NCBI RefSeq assembly: GCF_900110205.1
Contig: NZ_FOCV01000006.1
Location: 124,001 to 188,000 of the forward strand
From: Rhizobium tibeticum
GTDB taxonomy: Bacteria > Pseudomonadota > Alphaproteobacteria > Rhizobiales > Rhizobiaceae
Direction: 5' to 3'
DNA length: 64,000 nt
Shown here: positions 44,058 to 52,397 of the stretch, piece after piece
How positions within the stretch are numbered: the first letter of the stretch is position 1
Layout: every line of letters begins with the position of its first letter
Translations under genes and position numbers: made by a program
The notes under the pieces: model-generated
Databases searched by the model: none
What the model saw: the letters and a program-made list of their open reading frames with translations, nothing else
What the model was told of the DNA's origin: nothing

Positions 44058-45584
44058 GTGCGACGGGAAGACATCAGGAATAGTCTTATCGTATCCTGCC
44101 AGCCGGTTCCCGGCGGGCCGATGGATCACGCGGATTTCGTCGCCGGCTTTGCGAAGGCCGCCCTTAAGGCTGGCGCCAAGGCGTTGAGGATCGAGTCGGT
44201 CGACTATGTCAAAGCAGTGCGCCGCGTCGTCGCCGCTCCGATTGTCGGCATCGTCAAGCGAGATCTTCCCGACAGTCCGGTTCGCATCACACCTTTCGTC
44301 GCCGATGCCGAAGCGCTGGCCGATGCCGGTGCCGATATCATCGCCTTTGATGCGACCGACCGCTCCCGCCCGGCTTCGGTGGAGGAGCTTGTCCGCACTG
44401 CCAAGGCAAGGGGCAAGCTGACGATGGCAGACTGCTCCTCCATCGCCGATGCGCAGCGAGCCCTTGCCGTAGGCGTCGATTTCGTCGGCACCACACTCTC
44501 CGGCTACGTCAACGGGCCGGAACCGGTGGACCCGGATATCGAACTCATCGTGGCGATGCGAAAACTGACACCCTATGTCATCGCCGAGGGTCGCATCCGT
44601 TCGCCTGAGCAAGCTGTCGCGGCAGCGCAAGCCGGGGCGTTTGCCGTCGTCGTCGGCTCTGCCATAACCCGCACCGAGCACGTGACCTCATGGTTCAATG
44701 AGGCAATCGGCAACGCATATCAGCGCCCGCACGACACGAACCGGGAAACCGTGCTTTCCATCGACATCGGCGGCACCAAGACGATGGCGGCGCTCATCAG
44801 CGGCGCTGCGGTTCTGGAAGAGATCGTCGTTCCCACTGAACGCGACGCCGGGCCGGATGCCTGGCTCGCGACGGTGTGCGAGAGCACGGCAAGCTGGCGG
44901 AACCGATATACACGCATCGGCATTGCCGTGACCGGCCTTATCCAAGGCGGGAACTGGTCGGCGCTCAATCCGGCGACCCTCCTCATTCCCGATCGCTATC
45001 CTCTTCAAAACCGGGTCAGCGATCTGCTTGGCAGACCGGCTTATGCCGTCAACGACGCGCAGGCTGCGGCGTGGGGCGAATACAAGTTCGGGGCAGGGGC
45101 AGGTGGCGACCTTGTGTTTCTGACGATCTCGACCGGCATTGGAGGCGGGATCGTCATCAATGGGAAGCTGCTTAAAGGGCTTGCCGGCCACTTTGGCTTG
45201 ATCCGGTCGCCATCGCAGGGGCAGGCTCCATTTGAAGATCAGACGTCAGGCAGATGGATTGCCCGCGAGGCGTTGGCGGCGGGCCATACAATCGATGCGG
45301 TCGAGGTTTTCGACCGCGCGGGAAACGGCGAAAGCTGGGCGGCCGACATCGTGTCCCGTTCGGCCCATCGTGCTGCGATGCTCTGCCAGGATATCCAGTT
45401 GATGCTCGATCCGGACGTGATCGTCATCGGCGGCGGCATCGGCCTGGCGCAGGGGTATCTCGATCTCATGGGCAGCCACCTGTCGGGTCTGCCGCAAAGG
45501 CTTGCGCCGCGTCTTGTGACGGCAAAGCTCGGCCGCCGCGCAGGCATCATTGGCGCCGCTGACCTTGCTGGAGAGGGCAAGTAG
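44058..45584 (+). CDS. nanEK: Fusion of N-acetylmannosamine-6-phosphate 2-epimerase and ROK sugar kinase
   Basis: 508 residues in two parts. Residues 1-225 are a NanE TIM barrel (LIVSCQPVPGGPMDHADFVA, IVGIVKRDLPDSPVRITPF, FDATDRSRP, YVIAEGRI). Residues about 230-500 are a ROK kinase (LSIDIGGTKTMAALI near 235, VNDAQAAAWGEY, TISTGIGGGIV). The kinase should phosphorylate ManNAc and the epimerase convert ManNAc-6-P to GlcNAc-6-P. The usual ROK zinc-binding CxCGxxGC motif is absent; the segment after GHFGLI contains no cysteines. It is followed by an ABC importer, so the operon takes up and breaks down ManNAc or a related amino sugar. No sialate lyase gene is present. Confidence 0.9.
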   Translation: MRREDIRNSLIVSCQPVPGGPMDHADFVAGFAKAALKAGAKALRIESVDYVKAVRRVVAAPIVGIVKRDLPDSPVRITPFVADAEALADAGADIIAFDATDRSRPASVEELVRTAKARGKLTMADCSSIADAQRALAVGVDFVGTTLSGYVNGPEPVDPDIELIVAMRKLTPYVIAEGRIRSPEQAVAAAQAGAFAVVVGSAITRTEHVTSWFNEAIGNAYQRPHDTNRETVLSIDIGGTKTMAALISGAAVLEEIVVPTERDAGPDAWLATVCESTASWRNRYTRIGIAVTGLIQGGNWSALNPATLLIPDRYPLQNRVSDLLGRPAYAVNDAQAAAWGEYKFGAGAGGDLVFLTISTGIGGGIVINGKLLKGLAGHFGLIRSPSQGQAPFEDQTSGRWIAREALAAGHTIDAVEVFDRAGNGESWAADIVSRSAHRAAMLCQDIQLMLDPDVIVIGGGIGLAQGYLDLMGSHLSGLPQRLAPRLVTAKLGRRAGIIGAADLAGEGK

Positions 45585-45629
45585 CGGCGAGCGAATGGCA
45601 TGAAACCCAACAAAAGAAAGGGAACGACG

Positions 45630-46961
45630 ATGAAATTCAACACTGGGTCTCTTCCGGCACTGGCTGCGCTTCTTGCGAGCGTCACGCTGCCGGGCATGGC
45701 GAACGCGACTGTAACGGTGCTCGGCTGGCCGGGTGGCTCGGAGGAAACCGCGCTCAGAGCCACGGTCGAAGCCTACAATGCCCAGGCCGGCATCAGCGAC
45801 GCCGACAAGGTGCAACTGCTGTTCTTCAACCGCGATGGCTTCTTCGACAAGCTCCAGGCCGACATGGCCGCCGGCTCCGACGCTTTCGATGTCAATCTGG
45901 TCGCCACCTATTCGATCGGCCGTTACGCGCCATACATGGAAGCGGTTGAACTGGGTCCTGAGGCCGCCAAGGTGTTTGGTGACGCCGTGCTCAAGACGAT
46001 GCAGTTCAATGGCAAGCAATATGGCGTGCCAACGGATCTATCGCTGCACTTCATGTACTACCGAAAGGATCTGGTTGACGCCCTGATGAAGGATGAGGCG
46101 GCAAAGAAGACCTACGGGGAAATTGCCCTCAAATACCTCGGCAAGGAGCTGCAGCCGAAGGATCCCGACAGTTGGACCTGGGACGATTGGGCAGCAACCT
46201 CACTCTATTTCAGCAAGCAGGTGAATTCGGCGAGCCCGGTGCGCTACGGCACTGTCCTTCAGATGAAGAACCTGCTTTTCAACATGATGGTCTTTCAATC
46301 CCTGCCGCGGTCCTATGGTGGCGATTGGATGGACAAGGATGGCAAGATTACGGTTGATTCCGATGCGTACAAGACCGGCCTCGAGCTTTACAAGAAGCTC
46401 TATGATGCAGGCGCGTCGCCGAAGGATTCGCTCAGTTACGAGTACGCTGAGACCAACGCGGCGTATGGCTCGGGCCAGGCTGCAACCGCGCTGCAATGGA
46501 ATGCCGCTGCGGCCGATCTGACCAATGCCGAAAAGTCGCCGGCCGTGGCCGCAGTGACCGGCATCGTCGCGCCGCCCGCCGGCCCCGACGGGCGCGCGGA
46601 TCACATTCATGGTCTCGGTCTCGGCCTCAACAAGAATGCCAAGAACAAGGAAGGAGCGACCAAGTTCCTGAAATGGCTGGCAACGGAAGATGCAGCACTC
46701 CTCTACGCCAAGAGCGGTGGCTCTCCGGCACTTTCGCCCGATGTCGTTGCCAAGGTTTCCAGCGATCGTCCCGACCTCGTCAAACTTGGTGAATTCGCCA
46801 GCAAATACGGCTACGTGATGAACGGCGCCACCTCCGCAAGCGCCCTGTCGGTTTACGAGCTTCAGGCCAAGGAATTCACGGGCTTCTGGTCCGGCCAGCA
46901 AGGCCTCGACGATGCGCTTGCTCATGTCAAGACGGGCATGCAGGATCTGTTGAAGAAGTAA
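45630..46961 (+). CDS. ABC transporter extracellular sugar-binding protein
   Basis: 443 residues from the ATG at 45630 (AAAGGGA, 6-nt spacer); a start at 45600 is less likely. A signal peptide ends PGMANA, and the mature protein starts TVTVLGWPGGSEE, a typical family 1 sugar-binding fold. GVPTDLSLHFMYYRKDLVD, SWTWDDWA and FLKWLATEDA are characteristic. It captures a carbohydrate in the periplasm for the two permeases encoded next. The location after a NanE-kinase gene suggests an N-acetylated amino sugar as the ligand; not proven. Confidence 0.92.
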   Translation: MKFNTGSLPALAALLASVTLPGMANATVTVLGWPGGSEETALRATVEAYNAQAGISDADKVQLLFFNRDGFFDKLQADMAAGSDAFDVNLVATYSIGRYAPYMEAVELGPEAAKVFGDAVLKTMQFNGKQYGVPTDLSLHFMYYRKDLVDALMKDEAAKKTYGEIALKYLGKELQPKDPDSWTWDDWAATSLYFSKQVNSASPVRYGTVLQMKNLLFNMMVFQSLPRSYGGDWMDKDGKITVDSDAYKTGLELYKKLYDAGASPKDSLSYEYAETNAAYGSGQAATALQWNAAAADLTNAEKSPAVAAVTGIVAPPAGPDGRADHIHGLGLGLNKNAKNKEGATKFLKWLATEDAALLYAKSGGSPALSPDVVAKVSSDRPDLVKLGEFASKYGYVMNGATSASALSVYELQAKEFTGFWSGQQGLDDALAHVKTGMQDLLKK

Positions 46962-47013
46962 GACGAACCCGGCGTCAGGTTTCGCCTGGCGCCGGCACAT
47001 CCGGCGGACCATA

Positions 47014-47880
47014 ATGGCTATTATAAACCGTGCCGAAGGCAGAGCCTATCTGACGCCGCTTGTGGCGTTCCTGCTTCTCTTCCTGGGCTTTCCTTCCCTC
47101 GTCAACCTCGTCTATTCTGTCTCGACCGTCAGCTTTGAGAGCCTGCGCAGTCCAAGCCTCAGCGGGCTCGGCAACTACGCTGCGGTCCTCGCCGACCGGG
47201 AATTCTGGCAGGCCGTATCTTTCTCGATGCACTTTGGAATCCTGACCGCACTTGCCGAATGCCTGATCGGCCTGTTCCTCGCGATCTTTCTTGCGCCACT
47301 CATGGCAAGACGATCGTTTCTGATGGCGCCGTTGATGCTACCCTTGATGGTCGCCCCGGCAATGATCGGCCTGATGTACCGGCTCGTCCTGCACGAGTTC
47401 GCCGGGCCGGTGCCCTATTATCTCTTCTCTTGGTTCGGTGACAGCCCAGCCTTCCTCGACATCAACAATGCTTTTCGCACGCTCGTCGTTGTCGAGACGC
47501 TGCAGTGGACGCCGTTCGCCTTCCTGCTGTTTTACATGGCCTATGTCGCGATACCGCTGGATGTGCGCGAGGCGGCCTCGCTCGACGGCGCACCATGGTA
47601 CAAGGTGCTCTGGTGGATCGAGCTTCCGCTGATGCTGCCCACGCTCGTCATTGCTTTCTTCATCCGCTTCATCGACGGCTTTCGCGTGTTCGACAACGTC
47701 TATGCGCTGACCGGCAGTGGTGCTGGCGGATCGACAACATCGCTTTCGATCTACATCTACCAGGCCTTTTTCAAACAAGGCGCGATCGGCAAAGCCGTTG
47801 CCGCCTCCGTCGTGCTGTTCGTAGCATCGCTTGGCGTGCTCCATGCCCTCAACTGGCTCGCCGGGCGCAGGAGGACATAG
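47014..47880 (+). CDS. ABC transporter permease (MalF-like)
   Basis: 288 residues with six membrane helices. The EAA-loop signature is EAASLDGAPWYKVLWWIELP near residues 188-207, which contacts the ATPase subunit. AMIGLMYRLVLHEFAGPVPYY and the ALTGSGAGGSTTSLSIYIY tail resemble MalF/UgpA-type sugar permeases. It lies 52 bp after the binding-protein gene and 2 bp before the second permease gene. No ATP-binding subunit follows in the window, so a shared or distant ATPase must serve the complex. Confidence 0.93.
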   Translation: MAIINRAEGRAYLTPLVAFLLLFLGFPSLVNLVYSVSTVSFESLRSPSLSGLGNYAAVLADREFWQAVSFSMHFGILTALAECLIGLFLAIFLAPLMARRSFLMAPLMLPLMVAPAMIGLMYRLVLHEFAGPVPYYLFSWFGDSPAFLDINNAFRTLVVVETLQWTPFAFLLFYMAYVAIPLDVREAASLDGAPWYKVLWWIELPLMLPTLVIAFFIRFIDGFRVFDNVYALTGSGAGGSTTSLSIYIYQAFFKQGAIGKAVAASVVLFVASLGVLHALNWLAGRRRT

Positions 47881-47882
47881 CG

Positions 47883-48704
47883 ATGCTGAACGTCGCCCGT
47901 TGGGTCGTTTTTGCGGCTGCGGCCCTGGCGATGAACTTTCCGGTCATCGTCACATTGGTCACCTCGCTGAAGAGTGCGAGAGAATTATCGGTCAACGCCG
48001 GCCTCTGGGTCAGCCAGCCGACACTGGAGAATTATCTTCGCGTTCTTACGCAGACGGACCGGTTCAACATCTACTCCTACCTTTTCAATAGCACGATCGC
48101 TTCGCTCATCGGCACGAGCCTGGCGATCATTCTCACCTTCCCGGCCGCCTATGTCATTGCGCGAAGCGAGACAGGCAAGCGTACCCTGTTGCCGATCATC
48201 ATCAACCTGCGGGCGGTACCGCTGATCATCTTCGCAATCCCGCTCTACATGATGTATCAATGGCTTGGTCTCTTGGATACGCAGCTCGGGCTGGGGCTCA
48301 TCCTGACGATCGTGAATACACCACTTGCGCTTGTCATCATGGTCAACGCCATTTCCGATGTGCCCCTGGAACTCGACGAGGCAGCAAAAGTCGATGGCGC
48401 CAGTTCGTGGCAGGTAATGGTGATGATCATCAGGCCTGTCGTTAGGCCAGCATTGGTGACAACCTTCATCTTCGGCTTTATCACTGCCTGGAACGAGTTC
48501 CTGTTTGGTCTCATGCTGACGACCAGCCAGGCAGTCCCGATGACCGTCGGCGCTTCCTTCTTCTTTGCCGCCAGCGGAGGCGGGGTGCAGTGGGGAACCG
48601 CATCGGCCGTCATGATGCTCGGCGCGCTGCCGCCCGCCGTGCTCGGTCTCGTCATGTATCGACAGATTTCCGGCTCGCTGACCGCAGGCGCTGTGAAGGG
48701 GTGA
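47883..48704 (+). CDS. ABC transporter permease (MalG-like)
   Basis: 273 residues from the ATG at 47883, with six membrane helices. The EAA loop reads ELDEAAKVDGASSWQVMVMI. The N-terminal SLKSARELSVNAGLWVSQPTLENY is typical of MalG-type permeases, as is FGFITAWNEFLFGLML. It pairs with the MalF-like protein to form the channel. The operon ends here; a 524-bp AT-rich gap follows before the polysaccharide cluster. Confidence 0.93.
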   Translation: MLNVARWVVFAAAALAMNFPVIVTLVTSLKSARELSVNAGLWVSQPTLENYLRVLTQTDRFNIYSYLFNSTIASLIGTSLAIILTFPAAYVIARSETGKRTLLPIIINLRAVPLIIFAIPLYMMYQWLGLLDTQLGLGLILTIVNTPLALVIMVNAISDVPLELDEAAKVDGASSWQVMVMIIRPVVRPALVTTFIFGFITAWNEFLFGLMLTTSQAVPMTVGASFFFAASGGGVQWGTASAVMMLGALPPAVLGLVMYRQISGSLTAGAVKG

Positions 48705-48827
48705 CCATCCGGCCGCCCCCTGGAGCTTTTAAATCCCGCACCGCTTTGTCCTGACGCACTCCATTTTGCCGATGTCCCGGGCACGGTGAAGCACGGTTCA
48801 CAGAAGCATTACGGCAAAATAACAATA

Positions 48828-48848
48828 AATACTTCTCATGAAAGTATT
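48828..48848. promoter_or_regulatory. Dyad sharing half-sites with the LuxR-type gene's upstream dyad
   Basis: AATACTT (48828-48834), 7 nt, AAGTATT (48842-48848): exact 7-bp arms. AAGTAT and ATACTT also form the core of the dyad at 40017-40033. The order of half-sites is reversed, so equivalence is uncertain. Confidence 0.4.
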
Positions 48849-48900
48849 GGCGACCATGCGCGCAATCTTGTGAAGTCCCAGAATGAAATAAACTCATTTA

Positions 48901-48914
48901 CGCTGATTTCAGCG
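48901..48914. promoter_or_regulatory. Perfect 14-bp palindrome upstream of the alginate-type operon
   Basis: CGCTGA-TT-TCAGCG with exact 6-bp arms. The position 315 bp upstream of the first gene fits an operator. The binding factor is unknown. Confidence 0.4.
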
Positions 48915-49074
48915 CAAAACAGCTGGTGGCTAACGATGGAAAGCAAGAGACTTTGGCGCGGACACTGCGCTGCGCGCCTTTAAACACTACCCATAATCAT
49001 TTGATTTATTTTACTTATTTAAATCTCAAGAAGCAGAGTCGAAATCTATATTAGTTTTAGCTAATTTTTATCTA

Positions 49075-49103
49075 TTGCATACATCGTTATTTGCGCTTAG
49101 CAT
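49075..49103 (+). promoter_or_regulatory. Candidate promoter of the alginate-type operon
   Basis: TTGCAT (49075-49080), 17 nt, TAGCAT (49098-49103), about 125 bp before the start codon. Match and spacing suit a housekeeping promoter, but AT-rich DNA gives such matches by chance. Confidence 0.3.
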
Positions 49104-49228
49104 AATTTCACCGCGACAACAAAGACGGTTAACAAACTACGTCTGGTGGGGGTTTCCTTAGACTGTAAGCAAGTGTTTCGGCGAAGTAATTCTCCGGAGA
49201 GTTTAACTGTGCGCAGACGGGGTTAAAC

Positions 49229-50620
49229 ATGGAACTTGAGCTGAATTCTGTCCGCCTTGCCTCCAAAGAAAAAGTCGCTGTTCTAGACAATTACTATCCG
49301 AGCGCCGAGGTCCGTCACTATCGAGTGAGTATCTTTGGCGCCGGCTATGTTGGTTGTGTTTCCTCCGCATGCCTCAGCAAGGACGGATTCGCCGTCGTGG
49401 CTGTCGATCCCGACCGGTTTAAAGTCGAGCGTCTTGCCGGAGGTCTGGCTCCGATCGTCGAGCCCGGCCTGGACGAGCTGCTGCACCAAGCGCACGCAAA
49501 CGACCTTCTGAGCGCAACCCACTCCGCGGTGGACGCCATCAACGATACCGATATCTCGTTTTGCTGCGTCGGAACACCGAGCCAGTCGGATGGCACTTTG
49601 AACACCGATCACGTTCGTCAGGTTTGCGAAGACATCGGCAAAGCGCTGCGGCATAAAGCCGACTTTCATATCATTGTCATGCGTTCGACGATCCTGCCCG
49701 GCACGATGGAAGAGCTCGTCATTCCAACGCTGGAGAAGGCTTCGGGAAAGATCGCCGGACGTGATTTCGGCGTTGCCTACTACCCCGAATTCCTTCGCGA
49801 GAGCACGGCAATCGCCGACTACTACAAGCCCGGTGCGATCGTGTTCGGGCAGTATGCGGACGATACGCGCTCCATTGATGCCCTGAAGGCTCTCGTCGGC
49901 CACATTGGCGTCACACCGCATGTCATTCCGATGGGCTGCGCGGAGATCGTCAAATACGCCAGCAACTGCTGGCATGCCGTCAAGATCAGCTTCTCGAACG
50001 AGATCGGCAACATCTGCAAGGCCAAGAACATCGACAGCCACGTCGTCATGGACGTGGTATGCTCCGATACGCGCCTCAATATATCCCGGGCCTATATGAA
50101 GCCGGGCTTCGCCTATGGCGGCTCCTGCCTTCCCAAGGATCTGCGAGCGTTGACGGCACTCGGCCGCGCTATGAACGTGCCGACGCCGGTCCTGGACGCC
50201 GCGCGGCTCGCCAATGCTGTTCAGATTGATCACGCGCGTTCGCTTGTCGACGCAGCCTCACATGAGACAATCGGCTTCATCGGTGTGACCTTCAAGGCCG
50301 ATACAGACGACCTCAGGGAGAGCCCATTACTCGAACTCGTCGAGGGCTTTCTTGGCAAGGGCAAGAATGTGTTGATCTACGATCCCCATGTTGCCAGGGA
50401 TCCGAGCCAGGGCCGCAATTTCCTCAAGCATATAGCGCCGCTCCTCCACGACAGCATCAAGGACGTTATCGCTGCATCCGAAGTGATTGTCGTCGGCAAC
50501 AAGTATCCCGGTCTGAAGGATGCGATCGAAACCGCCGGCAAGCTGGTAACCGTCATCGATCTGGCGCGCATCGAAAAACCGGAAAACAGAAACGTCATCT
50601 ATCACGGCCTGTGCTGGTGA
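49229..50620 (+). CDS. algD: GDP-mannose 6-dehydrogenase (AlgD type)
   Basis: 463 residues. The NAD-binding motif GAGYVG near residue 38, AVDPDRFKVERLAGGLAPIV, CVGTPS, the STILPGT loop and the catalytic Cys in GGSCLPKDLRAL near 296 identify the nucleotide-sugar 6-dehydrogenase family; GGSCLPKD-RAL is the AlgD rather than the UDP-glucose version. It oxidises GDP-mannose to GDP-mannuronate, the alginate precursor. It begins with about 30 extra residues before the usual start, of unknown role. It heads the cluster, separated from alg8 by 111 bp holding a GC-rich hairpin. Confidence 0.88.
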   Translation: MELELNSVRLASKEKVAVLDNYYPSAEVRHYRVSIFGAGYVGCVSSACLSKDGFAVVAVDPDRFKVERLAGGLAPIVEPGLDELLHQAHANDLLSATHSAVDAINDTDISFCCVGTPSQSDGTLNTDHVRQVCEDIGKALRHKADFHIIVMRSTILPGTMEELVIPTLEKASGKIAGRDFGVAYYPEFLRESTAIADYYKPGAIVFGQYADDTRSIDALKALVGHIGVTPHVIPMGCAEIVKYASNCWHAVKISFSNEIGNICKAKNIDSHVVMDVVCSDTRLNISRAYMKPGFAYGGSCLPKDLRALTALGRAMNVPTPVLDAARLANAVQIDHARSLVDAASHETIGFIGVTFKADTDDLRESPLLELVEGFLGKGKNVLIYDPHVARDPSQGRNFLKHIAPLLHDSIKDVIAASEVIVVGNKYPGLKDAIETAGKLVTVIDLARIEKPENRNVIYHGLCW

Positions 50621-50629
50621 CATGCACGT

Positions 50630-50668
50630 CGCCGGCCGCTCGACGGGGCCGGCGTATCTGTTCAGATA
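50630..50668 (+). promoter_or_regulatory. Intercistronic double hairpin between algD and alg8
   Basis: CGCCGGCC (50630-50637) pairs exactly with GGCCGGCG (50647-50654) around 9 nt; directly after it TATCTG and CAGATA (50655-50668) can form a second small stem. No T run follows, so it may stabilise or process the mRNA, or partly attenuate it, rather than end it. Confidence 0.45.
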
Positions 50669-50731
50669 TACAAGGGAGGAGGCCCGCGCTTCTCGAGAAG
50701 CAGCATGGCATGATCATCGAGGCAAGGAGTG

Positions 50732-52387
50732 ATGGCAAAAACGCAGCATGCCGATGGCTATGGAGCAGTTGCCGCGCCAGTAGATCGTCTACTGGCAAAG
50801 GTGCCCGACGGTCGTGACCCCAAATCCGCTTCACGGCTCGTCGCCTGGAGCGAAACGCTGGAAGCCCATCTCGTCTATATCGCTCTGATCCTTTGCATCG
50901 CCTGCGTGACACCGCTCGATAGTCTTGCAAGTGCCCATTCCGGTGCGCTTTTCGGCCTCGGCTTCCTCGCCGTCTGGCGATATGGCTGGGGCCTGGCGCA
51001 TTTTGTGCGATCCAACATCTACCGCTCGATCGTCTTTCCAAAAATGCGCGCCGAGGCCGAAGATGCGATGCGTGAAAGCGCTGACATCGAGGGCAACCAA
51101 CATGTTTTTCTTCTCGTCACCAGTTTCCGCATCGACGGCGATACGACTTCAGCCGTCTACCGCGCCGCGTTTGAAGCCGCAAAGCAGGCACCAGGTGGCG
51201 CAACCGTGGTCGCCTCCATCGTCGAGATGGGAGACCAGCGTCTGATCAAACTGCTTTACCGCCTGATCTGCGGCGAAGACACCAACGTTCGACTTGTCAT
51301 CACACGCATCGCTGGGACCGGCAAGCGCGATGCGCTGGCTTATGCTTTCCGTGCGATTTCTCGGCAGGAGCCTAAGGCAGACGATGTGGTGGCCGTCATT
51401 GACGGCGACTCGATCGTACCTCCCGATTTCGTCAGCAAATGTATCGGCTTTTTCCGGGCCGATCGCAGCGTCGGCGCGCTTACGACCGATGAGATCTCCC
51501 ATGTGCACGGCAAGGCAAAGTTCCATATCTGGTACAGCTTGCGATTTGCCCAGCGCCATATCCTCATGTCATCAAACGGCTTGTCACGCAAAGTGCTGAC
51601 GCTGACGGGGCGGATGTCGATGTTCAGGGCGTCGATTGTCTGCAACCCCGATTTCGTAAGGCAGGTCGAATCCGACTACGTCGATCACTGGCGGCTCGGC
51701 CGGCTGAAGTTCCTGACCGGAGACGACAAGTCGAGCTGGTTCTGGCTCCTGCGCAAGCGTTACAAGATGCTCTACATTCCAGACGTTATCGTCGCGACCG
51801 TCGAGGAACCTCCGTCCAAACACTTCCTGCCAGCGGCGACACAATTGATGGTGCGCTGGTTCGGCAACATGCTGCGCACGAATTCACGGGCGCTGGCACT
51901 CGGACCATCGAAAATCGGCTTCTTCACCTGGTGGACGATCTTTGATCAACGCGTCTCGATGTGGACCTCGCTTGCCGGACTGGCAATGGTTCTCCTCGTC
52001 GGGCTATTCGAAGCACCGTTCGCCTTCCTCATCTACCTTCTGTGGGTGCTCGCAACGCGCTATTTGCTGACGCTGATGCTGTTCAACTCGCGCCGCCGCG
52101 TTTCGGCCTTCTACCCCTTCTTCATTTATTTCAATCAGATCTACGGATCGATCGTCAAAACCTACATCTTCTTCCACCTGAACAAGCAAAAGTGGACGCG
52201 TCAGAAGACGACGCTTGGCGACAACCGGACACGCTTCGAAAGCCGTGTTCGCGAAGCCTCGTCAACACTTGTTCATGTCATCGCGCTCACCGTTTTCGTG
52301 ACGATCGTCGCCGTCGTCCTCGGACAACTGGCTATTCCGGAAGCACCCATATTTGCAATGGCCTACGGGCTCGACCCGATAAATTGA
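50732..52387 (+). CDS. alg8: Alginate-type polymerase Alg8 (GT2, membrane)
   Basis: 551 residues from the ATG at 50732 (a GTG directly before it is possible). Two N-terminal membrane helices precede a GT2 domain with AGTGKRDALAYAF, VAVIDGDS (DxD near 223), LTTDEISHVHG and the acceptor-site TGDDKSSW near 328; QLMVRWFGNMLR resembles the QxxRW motif of processive synthases. Further membrane helices follow. Alg8 polymerises GDP-mannuronate across the inner membrane. Length and helix pattern match Pseudomonas Alg8. It sits 10 bp before alg44, its c-di-GMP-sensing partner. Confidence 0.88.
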   Translation: MAKTQHADGYGAVAAPVDRLLAKVPDGRDPKSASRLVAWSETLEAHLVYIALILCIACVTPLDSLASAHSGALFGLGFLAVWRYGWGLAHFVRSNIYRSIVFPKMRAEAEDAMRESADIEGNQHVFLLVTSFRIDGDTTSAVYRAAFEAAKQAPGGATVVASIVEMGDQRLIKLLYRLICGEDTNVRLVITRIAGTGKRDALAYAFRAISRQEPKADDVVAVIDGDSIVPPDFVSKCIGFFRADRSVGALTTDEISHVHGKAKFHIWYSLRFAQRHILMSSNGLSRKVLTLTGRMSMFRASIVCNPDFVRQVESDYVDHWRLGRLKFLTGDDKSSWFWLLRKRYKMLYIPDVIVATVEEPPSKHFLPAATQLMVRWFGNMLRTNSRALALGPSKIGFFTWWTIFDQRVSMWTSLAGLAMVLLVGLFEAPFAFLIYLLWVLATRYLLTLMLFNSRRRVSAFYPFFIYFNQIYGSIVKTYIFFHLNKQKWTRQKTTLGDNRTRFESRVREASSTLVHVIALTVFVTIVAVVLGQLAIPEAPIFAMAYGLDPIN

Positions 52388-52397
52388 GGGAGTGGAT

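Larger units (their letters stand above)
48705..49228. other. AT-rich regulatory island before the alginate-type cluster
   Basis: 524 bp rich in A and T with no supported gene. It contains several dyads (48828-48848 and 48901-48914) and a candidate sigma-70-like promoter at 49075-49103. It should hold the control region of the polysaccharide operon. Confidence 0.6.
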
